This document shows positions 57,815-64,000 of a stretch of 64,000 bases of DNA, piece after piece. Every line of letters begins with the position of its first letter. Position 1 is the stretch's first letter. The notes beneath the pieces were generated by a model. The model ran no database searches. It saw only the letters and a list, made by a program, of their open reading frames with translations, and was not told where the DNA came from. The stretch is from Paenalcaligenes niemegkensis. GTDB taxonomy: Bacteria; Pseudomonadota; Gammaproteobacteria; Burkholderiales; Burkholderiaceae_B. The position numbers were made by a program, and so were the translations under genes. The stretch spans positions 1,736,001-1,800,000 of the forward strand of contig NZ_JAKGCT010000004.1 of the NCBI RefSeq assembly GCF_022230885.1. The letters are read 5' to 3'.

Positions 57815-58705
57815 CTATTGATTACTTTTAAGTTTGTCCGCAAGGAAATCGATAAGAACCCGTACGCGAAAGGGTATTTGCCGGTTACTGGGCAACACGA
57901 CATATACACCGAGTTCCGGCGGAGGAAACTCGGTAAGGATTGCCTTAATCTGCCCGGCGGCCAGGCTTTCAGCCACAATAAAATCAGGCTGATAGCTAAT
58001 CCCCATTCCCCTGACTGCCGCCTGATTCAACACCACCCCATTATTCGAATGCAAATGTGCCCGTACCGGAAACTCAGCAGGCTTGCCATCCACAAGAAAC
58101 TGCCAGACATCATAGTTACCGCTAGCGGTATAACTGAGACAGTCATGATTAAGCAAATCCACAGGGTGACGAGGCTCTCCATGCCGCGCCAGGTACTCTG
58201 GCGAAGCCGTGACCACTATCTGCACCGCACCTATCCTGCGGACAATATCGCTGTCGGCAAAGCGCTGGGTAATGCGAACCGCAAGGTCCATCCCCTCTTC
58301 AATTAAATCAACACGCTGATCGTTATAATTCATCCTCAGGCGAACCTCAGGGTGCTGTTCCGCGAACTCCAGCAGGAATGGCGCCAAACATCTCACGCCA
58401 TAGCTTAACGGCAGACTCATTCGTACAGCACCTCGCAATGTCTGGTGCTCTTCTGCAAGCTCAGTTTCAGCAGACTCTACCAAATCAATGATCTCTTTGC
58501 ATTTTTCAAGATAAGCGCTGCCCGCCGACGTTAGCGTTAACCGCCGAGTGCTGCGAGTCATCAGTTTGATTCCAAGGGCTTCCTCTAGCTGTGCAATATG
58601 TCGAGTAACAATCGAGCGGGCGATCCCCTTCTCACGTGCAGCAGCGGAAAAACTGCCCTGCTCGGCTACGCGAACAAACATTTCCATTGATTTAAGCTTG
58701 CTCAT
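57815..58705 (-). CDS. LysR family transcriptional regulator
   Basis: A 296-residue regulator with HTH MEMFVRVAEQGSFSAAAREK and GIARSIVTRHIAQLEEALGI, then the substrate-binding domain. Belongs to the DhmR/PA-type branch with LTRSTRRLTLTSAGSAYLEK. Divergent from the DODA-type dioxygenase, which it probably regulates. Intact. Confidence 0.92.
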   Translation of the reverse strand: MSKLKSMEMFVRVAEQGSFSAAAREKGIARSIVTRHIAQLEEALGIKLMTRSTRRLTLTSAGSAYLEKCKEIIDLVESAETELAEEHQTLRGAVRMSLPLSYGVRCLAPFLLEFAEQHPEVRLRMNYNDQRVDLIEEGMDLAVRITQRFADSDIVRRIGAVQIVVTASPEYLARHGEPRHPVDLLNHDCLSYTASGNYDVWQFLVDGKPAEFPVRAHLHSNNGVVLNQAAVRGMGISYQPDFIVAESLAAGQIKAILTEFPPPELGVYVVLPSNRQIPFRVRVLIDFLADKLKSNQ

Positions 58706-58898
58706 TGTTGCTTTTCCCGGAACAAAGATGTCTGAATTGTCATCTATTTAAGATTGATAAACAACGTTAAAGTTTACCTATGGCACTGGATAACATAAGT
58801 TACTGCCACATACAGGCGGATGCTGTCCACATCGCACCTGGTTCCGGCCAGGAGTAAGCTGTTCCGGCGGCGCGGCCTAATTAAAAGAGAGATCAGAT

Positions 58899-59708
58899 AT
58901 GAAAACGACGAGATATCCCGTATATTTTGTGTCTCACGGCGGCGGGCCGTGGCCTTATGTGGACAGCATGAGGCAAATGTATGCCAAGACCGCCCACGAA
59001 TTCAGCGCTCTGCCAGGGCGCCTCCCAGGCAAACCCAAAGCGATACTGGTCATTTCAGGTCACTGGGAAGCCCAGGACTTTACCGTCTCCACCGCTCAGC
59101 ATCCGCCCATGGAATACGATTACTACGGATTCCCTGAGCATACCTACCATATCAAGTATCCTGCGCCGGGCTCTCCTGCTTTGGCCACACGCATAAAAAC
59201 GCTGCTTGCTGATAGCGGCTTTAGCCCGCGCGAAGATTCATCCCGTGGTTTCGACCATGGTACTTTTGTACCACTGAGCCTGATGTATCCAGACGCAGAG
59301 GTCCCCGTTGTAATGCTGTCCCTTAAGTCGAGCTACGATGCAGAGGAACACATTCAGGTCGGGCAGGCGCTGGCTCCGCTACGGAACGAAGGCGTACTGA
59401 TTATTGGCAGTGGGCTCACCTACCACAATATGCAGGGGTTCAGGCGCACCGAGTCCACCCCAATCGCCGAAGCATTCGAAGCCTATTTGAATACGGCCAT
59501 CGGACAAGCTGAAGCAAACACGCGCAATCAAATGCTGGTTCGCTGGGACACCGCCCCCGGGGCCCGGCTCGCGCATCCAAGAGAAGACCATCTGCTGCCC
59601 CTTATGGTGATTGCCGGAGCAGCGGGTGCTGACGTAGGAAAAACGGTCTTCATCGACCACGTCATGGAAGTGCCAATGGCCTCATATGAGTTCGGTGGCA
59701 ATCAGTAA
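58899..59708 (+). CDS. 4,5-DOPA dioxygenase extradiol-like protein (LigB/YgiD family)
   Basis: A 269-residue non-heme iron enzyme of the LigB superfamily. Metal ligands are His in YFVSHGGGPWPYVD, His in LVISGHWEAQDFTVST, and Asp/His in SSRGFDHGTFVPLSLMYPDA with VPVVMLSLKSSYD. YgiD homologues open catechol-like rings such as DOPA. Divergent from LysR. Natural substrate in this organism unknown. Confidence 0.9.
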   Translation: MKTTRYPVYFVSHGGGPWPYVDSMRQMYAKTAHEFSALPGRLPGKPKAILVISGHWEAQDFTVSTAQHPPMEYDYYGFPEHTYHIKYPAPGSPALATRIKTLLADSGFSPREDSSRGFDHGTFVPLSLMYPDAEVPVVMLSLKSSYDAEEHIQVGQALAPLRNEGVLIIGSGLTYHNMQGFRRTESTPIAEAFEAYLNTAIGQAEANTRNQMLVRWDTAPGARLAHPREDHLLPLMVIAGAAGADVGKTVFIDHVMEVPMASYEFGGNQ

Positions 59709-59785
59709 CGCTCTTTTCGTCGCCTGAATAAACGCCAACAATTTAAGACTGCTTAAGCAACCCAAAGAAAGGGAACACGAAGACA

Positions 59786-60118
59786 ATGCCATTTGTTGTT
59801 ACTGAAAGTTGTATCGCCTGCAAATATACGGACTGTGTGAGCGTATGCCCCATGGATTGTTTTTACGAAGGCCCCAACTTTCTCGTGATCAATCCAGACG
59901 AATGCATTGACTGCTCAATTTGTGTCGGAGAATGTCCGGTCAATGCCATCGTAGAAGAAAGAGACATTGATCCCAGTCAGGCACATTTCGTGCAGATCAA
60001 TCGCGATCTCTCGAACGACCCTCGATGGAAACGGATCACAAAGACCCGAGACCCTTTGCCCGAACACGAAACCTGGGCCAGGGTAAAAGACAAGTTACAC
60101 CTGCTGGAACAAGGCTAA
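59786..60118 (+). CDS. fdxA: 7Fe-type ferredoxin FdxA
   Basis: A 110-residue soluble electron carrier. Two cluster motifs: CIACKYTDCVSVCP (3Fe-4S/4Fe-4S) and CIDCSICVGECPVNAI (4Fe-4S). The C-terminal extension SNDPRWKRITKTRDPLPEHE is typical of Azotobacter-type FdI/FdxA. Intact, with an AAAGGGAAC upstream. Neighbour of the DODA gene but probably independent. Confidence 0.95.
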   Translation: MPFVVTESCIACKYTDCVSVCPMDCFYEGPNFLVINPDECIDCSICVGECPVNAIVEERDIDPSQAHFVQINRDLSNDPRWKRITKTRDPLPEHETWARVKDKLHLLEQG

Positions 60119-60153
60119 GCACGAGGGCCGCGGCGGCGCCGCTGTCCTCTGCT
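60118..60153. terminator. GC-rich hairpin after fdxA
   Basis: AGCA/TGCT and GAGG/CCTC arms enclose a GC-rich inner stem starting inside the fdxA stop region. No T-run. Confidence 0.4.
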
Positions 60154-60310
60154 ACCACAGGTGCAGCATTGCGCGTAGAGGGCAGTCTTTGGCGTTAGCC
60201 GAAGTGTGGCCGTAACTCACGATTAAAGGAAAGCACGCACGTGCCTATCGTAATAACGCGCCGACGACTGCTCTGCTTTTATGCGGATCGGTCGTCGTTC
60301 CTCCTGCTCC

Positions 60311-61320
60311 CTAGATGTCGAGCACGATTTTCCCGAAATGCTTTCCACTCGCCTGATGCTGAAAGGCAGAGACAATATCTTCAAGTGGAAAATGGCTATC
60401 AATTACCGGTCGCAAGCCGATGACCTCAATAGCACGTACAAAGTCTTGCTGCTGCCGACGGCTGCCAACGATAAAGGCCTGCAGGTGCACCTGCCGCGCA
60501 AGAGCCAGCCCTAAGGGCAACTGACTGGTGACCCCACTAAGCACCCCAATTACTGCAATATGGCCGCCTACGCGGCTAGCCACAATAGATTGAGCCAGCG
60601 TCGCTGGCCCACCAACTTCAATCACATGATCGACGCCCCGGTTAGCCGTCAAGCTGCGAACCGTTTTCCCCCAGTCTGGATCCTCACGATAATTAATGAC
60701 CTCGTCGGCACCCATGGCCTTAAGCCTGTTTAGTTTCTCGTCGCTGGAAGATGTTGCGATCACGTGTGCCCCTGCCAGTTTTGCCAATTGCAAGGCAAAG
60801 ATAGAAACTCCACCTGTGCCTTGTACCAGAACAGTTTCACCCGGCTTAAGCTGACCATTTTCAAATAAGGCACGCCAGGCGGTTAGTCCCGCAGTGGTAA
60901 GCGTCGCCGCTTCAGCGTGGCTATATCCTTGCGGAGCCCGGGTGAATGCAGTGGCTGGCAGCGTTACCTGTTCTCGTGCAAAACCGTCGATGCCATCGCC
61001 AGGTGTACGGCCAAAGCCTGCAAGCTGCGGTTCACCATCAAGCCAGTCAGGAAAAAGGTGCTGACCACGTGATCGCCAACAGCGAATTCGCTCACCCCTG
61101 CCCCTACTGCTATAACCTCACCGGCCCCGTCTGACATAGGGATACGCTGCTCGGTGGGTGGCGTGGCTCCGCTGACGACCCCCAGATCATGATAATTCAA
61201 CGAACTGGCTCGAATACGTACGGTAATCTCGCCAGCTTCGGGGGCTCTAGGCTCGCTTATGCCTGCAACCACGTTGTCAAAGCCACCACCGGCCTGAACG
61301 TAAATAGTTTTAATGCTCAT
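60311..61320 (-). CDS. NAD(P)-dependent zinc-less alcohol dehydrogenase/quinone oxidoreductase, one apparent frameshift
   Basis: Medium-chain reductase. N-terminal GroES-like domain (ITVRIRASSLNYHDLGVVSG and IPMSDGAGEVIAVGAGVSEF); nucleotide-binding domain with VLVQGTGGVSIFALQLAKLA and SIVASRVGGHIAVIGVLSGV. The A-run 61052-61056 is five (six expected): correction continues VVSTFFPDWLDGEPQLAGFG and 336 residues. Structural zinc Cys cluster absent, as in YhdH/QOR-type. Downstream of the TonB receptor, with own promoter likely. Substrate unknown. Confidence 0.9.
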
Positions 61321-61383
61321 GTGTACTCCAAATGCAGTCTTAGGCCTGCTGATCGCACTGGCGTTCTGCTGGAGCCCATGCCT

Positions 61384-63411
61384 TTAGAACTTCAGACTCA
61401 TACCCAGCCAATAGCGGCGTCCATCTTCAACATTACCATATTCTTCGTAAGTGACTTCTTTATCAAATGCGTTGTAAACACCTGCATATAGGGTGGTGCT
61501 TTTATTTAGCGCATACGATGCTCCTAAATCCACAAAGGTATAAGAAGGAGCCACCAGTGAACTGGACGATGCTGAAGTAATGGGCTGGCTTTCTTTACCT
61601 CGGTAATTAAGTCGTGCCCAGCCCTCCAGTGCGTCCGAAGGCTGCCAATTGATCGTTGCAGTCACCAAGTGCTTAGGCAACTGATTCAAAGGCTGTCCTT
61701 TGAATTCACCTGACTTCTGCTCTGACTTCGTGAAGGTATAGCTACCTGACATAGACCAATCATGCGCAATAGGCCAGCGAACGCTGGCTTCTATGCCTCG
61801 AGACACTGCTTTATCCACGTTGCTGTACGTTGTGGGGTTCGAGCCAAACTGATTTGGCCCATCGGTACATTGCGTCAGGGGGCAATCAACACGAGTAATC
61901 TTGTCTTTGAAGTCGTTATTGAATAAAGTCAGCCCTGCGTTAAAACCAGCGCCATCGTCATAAATAAGGCCTATCTCTTGCGAGACAGATTTTTCAGGAA
62001 CCAGATCAGGATTACCGTACATATTACCGCCACGGCTAACCTGGCCCCATCCGGCTACTGTCTGACGCAAATCAGGCGCCCTGAAACCTGTAGATACCCC
62101 ACCTTTTAAAGACCAACGCTCTGCCATGTGCCAGACGGCGTACAGGCGCGGGCTAAAGTGTTCTCCGAAGTTCTGGTCGTGATCCATACGCAACCCTCCA
62201 GTCAGTGCGAAGTTGTCTGTTATGGCCCATTCATTCTCCGCAAACAGCGCCCACTGGTAGCGATCCACCTGACTCGGCCCATTTTCGATTTGGTTACCCG
62301 TTTGGTCTATCAAGTCTTGTTTTAGATAGCTTGCCCCGGCAGTAACCATGTGGTCCCCCAGCGGTACCGACCAGGTCGTCTGCAAGTCAGTGTTCTTGAT
62401 TTTCATTTGGCGAGAACGGTTATCGAACTCCTCGTGCTGGGCATAACTGTCAGACACACCCAGCCCCCACCGTCCGGTATGGGATAAAGCAAACTTATTG
62501 CTGCGATAATCTGTCTCAGAAGACGCCGGACAACCTGAACGGCCGCACTGCTCGCCGGGATCCAAAGGCGCCACTGTTTTCCCTAATGTAGAAGCATATT
62601 TTTGACGTGAAGTCGTGGCCTCCAGAACAATATCGTGATCACGATTGGGGGTTAAGGCAAATTTTGCCGTCAGATTCGTTGCATCACGTTTGCGAAAACC
62701 GCTGTGAATGTGGTCTTCGTCGCGCTGCGTGTACTGTCCGTACAACTGGACCCCCAACAGGTCTGACTTGAGTGGTCCCGATAGATAAAAGTTTCCCTGA
62801 TGGATATTTCCAGACTTACCGCTCTCTTGTATGGTCGTATCAGCTCGCAGCTCTCCGCCCCAGTCGGTTGGAACCTTGCGAGTAATAATATTGATCACTC
62901 CACCCATCGCATCTGAGCCGTACAAGGATGACATCGGGCCACGCACCACTTCAATGCGCTCAATGGCGGAAATTGGCGGTGTCCACCCTCCCTCCACCCC
63001 GGCAGAATCCGAGTTCGTTCGGGTTTCCCTGGAATTCTGACGCTTTCCATCTATCAGTATCAGGGTGTACTTGCTTCCCATACCCCGCAAACTAATGTCT
63101 TGACGATCACCACCACCGGTAATAATGACTCCCGGCACCTCAAGTAAAGCATCACTCACATCACGGTAAAACTTTGAGTCCAGATCTTCACGCGTTATGA
63201 CGCTGATTGAGGCAGGAGCATCCCTGATTTCCTGCTCAAACCCCGATGCGGTAACCACCACTGCTCCCATCGTGGTCACCGGAGTTGCCGGGGCAGCCTG
63301 TGCGCCAGCAACCGCAGGCAGGCCACACAACCCTGCCAAGCACAATGCCGCTACCGTATAACGCCCTGCGGCTACGCCTTCTTCAATCGACGCTCTATTG
63401 CTCGTAAACAC
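61384..63411 (-). CDS. TonB-dependent siderophore receptor, FepA/PirA-like
   Basis: A 675-residue outer-membrane receptor. Signal peptide ends near VAGAQA; TonB box in GAVVVTASGFEQ; plug domain with ISVITREDLDSKFYRDVSDA and LEVPGVIITGGGDRQDISLR; then RIEVVRGPMSSLYGSDAMGG. Barrel ends ...YWLGMSLKF. It resembles CirA/FepA/PfeA catecholate receptors. A Fur-like site upstream and another receptor at 6.9-9.1 kb suggest redundant iron uptake. Intact. Confidence 0.92.
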   Translation of the reverse strand: MFTSNRASIEEGVAAGRYTVAALCLAGLCGLPAVAGAQAAPATPVTTMGAVVVTASGFEQEIRDAPASISVITREDLDSKFYRDVSDALLEVPGVIITGGGDRQDISLRGMGSKYTLILIDGKRQNSRETRTNSDSAGVEGGWTPPISAIERIEVVRGPMSSLYGSDAMGGVINIITRKVPTDWGGELRADTTIQESGKSGNIHQGNFYLSGPLKSDLLGVQLYGQYTQRDEDHIHSGFRKRDATNLTAKFALTPNRDHDIVLEATTSRQKYASTLGKTVAPLDPGEQCGRSGCPASSETDYRSNKFALSHTGRWGLGVSDSYAQHEEFDNRSRQMKIKNTDLQTTWSVPLGDHMVTAGASYLKQDLIDQTGNQIENGPSQVDRYQWALFAENEWAITDNFALTGGLRMDHDQNFGEHFSPRLYAVWHMAERWSLKGGVSTGFRAPDLRQTVAGWGQVSRGGNMYGNPDLVPEKSVSQEIGLIYDDGAGFNAGLTLFNNDFKDKITRVDCPLTQCTDGPNQFGSNPTTYSNVDKAVSRGIEASVRWPIAHDWSMSGSYTFTKSEQKSGEFKGQPLNQLPKHLVTATINWQPSDALEGWARLNYRGKESQPITSASSSSLVAPSYTFVDLGASYALNKSTTLYAGVYNAFDKEVTYEEYGNVEDGRRYWLGMSLKF

Positions 63412-63459
63412 AAACTACTCCTTTGGATCACTACTTAAGATTAGGGCTTGCCCATACTG

Positions 63460-63478
63460 CTGAATGAGAACTATTATT
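63460..63478 (-). promoter_or_regulatory. Candidate Fur box before the FepA-like receptor
   Basis: AATGAGAACTATTAT (63463-63477) fits 12 of 15 core positions of the consensus. It lies about 50 bases upstream of the receptor start. Confidence 0.55.
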
Positions 63479-63613
63479 AATAAGATAGATATATGAACAT
63501 TCATGAACAAGCTCCCTTCCCATAACTTTGGCCTTCTTAAGACTTCTTAAGATAACGCCTGCATCTCCTGTTGCAGAAAGGATGCATTTGATAAATAGTC
63601 ATACTCTTAAGCT

Positions 63614-64000
63614 ATGTCCACCCCTTCTTTACGTACTTCCCGCAGTGTCATGATCGTTGATGCGAACCAGCCCGCATCAGCCGCCATAAGCAAATATCTG
63701 TGCCGCGCTTCTTACATCAGCAAATGCGTCAGCACCGGTGCCCAGGCAATTCAGCTATTGCATGAACAACAATTCGATATGGTGCTACTGCATGCTGAGT
63801 TACCGGATATAGATGGTATTGAAGTGCTTAAGCATTACCGTTCTTATTCAACGCAACCGGTCATTATGTTTTCTGACGGAGACTCAGAACCAGACCGTGT
63901 TCTGGGGCTAGAGCTGGGGGCAGACGATTACCTTGGCCGGTTCTTTAGCTTTCGCGAACTGCAAGCCCGCATCGACGCCATACTGCGTCGCAGCCTTTCA
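63614..64000 (+). CDS. OmpR-type response regulator, atypical receiver (3' partial)
   Basis: 129 codons are visible, running off the window. The receiver-domain order is clear: SVMIVDANQPASAAISKYL, FDMVLLHAELPDIDGIEVLK, QPVIMFSDGDSEPDRVLGLE and LGADDYLGRFFSFRELQARI. Compared with OmpR the phospho-acceptor Asp (VLDLMLP) is His (LLHAELP), the first acidic pair DD is DA, and the invariant Lys of KPF reads Arg (GRFF). It is therefore probably not phosphorylated normally. The DNA-binding half lies beyond the window, so its targets are unknown. Confidence 0.8.
   Translation, partial: MSTPSLRTSRSVMIVDANQPASAAISKYLCRASYISKCVSTGAQAIQLLHEQQFDMVLLHAELPDIDGIEVLKHYRSYSTQPVIMFSDGDSEPDRVLGLELGADDYLGRFFSFRELQARIDAILRRSLS

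Noticed and set aside
1..64000. CRISPR array or insertion sequence
   Set aside because: No regularly spaced repeats and no transposase frame were found on either strand.

Overview
The window looks like a chromosomal stretch of a betaproteobacterium, most probably Burkholderiales/Alcaligenaceae. The main clue is the block ffh, divergent ccsA-like, PP0621-family, ampD. Others are the abundance of TRAP transporters, the RtcB subfamily and the mosaic of catabolic clusters. The assignment is inferred from gene content; no rRNA or marker search was possible.

Layout. 1-1.6 kb: end of a urea/amide ABC transporter ATPase and an FmdA-type amidase. 1.6-4.9 kb: ffh, then ccsA-like, PP0621 and ampD. 4.9-9.2 kb: iron-linked set (Fiu-like TonB receptor, PiuC hydroxylase, FMN hydroxy-acid oxidase) with a Fur-like site. 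9.3-12.9 kb: htpG, rtcB, tRNA-Leu(CAA). 12.9-18.3 kb: accessory block behind the tRNA with two MATE exporters, a collapsed LysR gene and two toxin-antitoxin loci whose toxins are both broken. 18.5-31.1 kb: catabolic cluster (alpha/beta hydrolase, DAO-type FAD oxidase, TRAP DctQM, HyuA/HyuB, IclR regulator, amidase, TRAP DctP, LhgO-like oxidase). 31.7-38.3 kb: YbaN-like protein, acyltransferase, modA-modB-modD without modC, unknown genes, a phospholipase D/cardiolipin synthase-like lipoprotein. 38.4-47.5 kb: Rieske oxygenase plus reductase plus TRAP DctQM with GntR and LysR regulators, a class II aldolase-family enzyme and a Tat-type DctP. 47.7-50.4 kb: Wzz-like protein, a membrane protein, SodC. 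50.6-56.8 kb: RND efflux operon acrA-acrB-oprM with a truncated divergent TetR gene. 56.8-64 kb: iron-siderophore binding protein, LysR, DODA-type dioxygenase, FdxA, zinc-less alcohol dehydrogenase, a catecholate-type TonB receptor, and the start of an OmpR-type response regulator with an atypical receiver.

The dominant oddity is quality-related. Eighteen otherwise conserved genes each carry an internal frameshift that is repaired by adding one base to a homopolymer (nineteen sites, all contractions). They include htpG, acrB, ampD, modB, hyuA, sodC and piuC. This points to systematic homopolymer undercalling in the assembly rather than mass pseudogenisation, so I annotate those genes as full-length with the shift noted. 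Against that background the real decay stands out: the LysR remnant at 15.2 kb, HepT and HigB toxins, the TetR remnant at 56.6 kb, and the gene at 35.6 kb with an in-frame stop.

Cooperation. The iron genes (three Fur-like sites, two TonB receptors, a binding protein, PiuC) form an iron-starvation response. The hyuAB region resembles import and ATP-dependent opening of a cyclic amide or imide followed by amide hydrolysis and oxidation. The Rieske region resembles uptake and oxidation of an aromatic acid. Substrates of both clusters are inferred, not shown.
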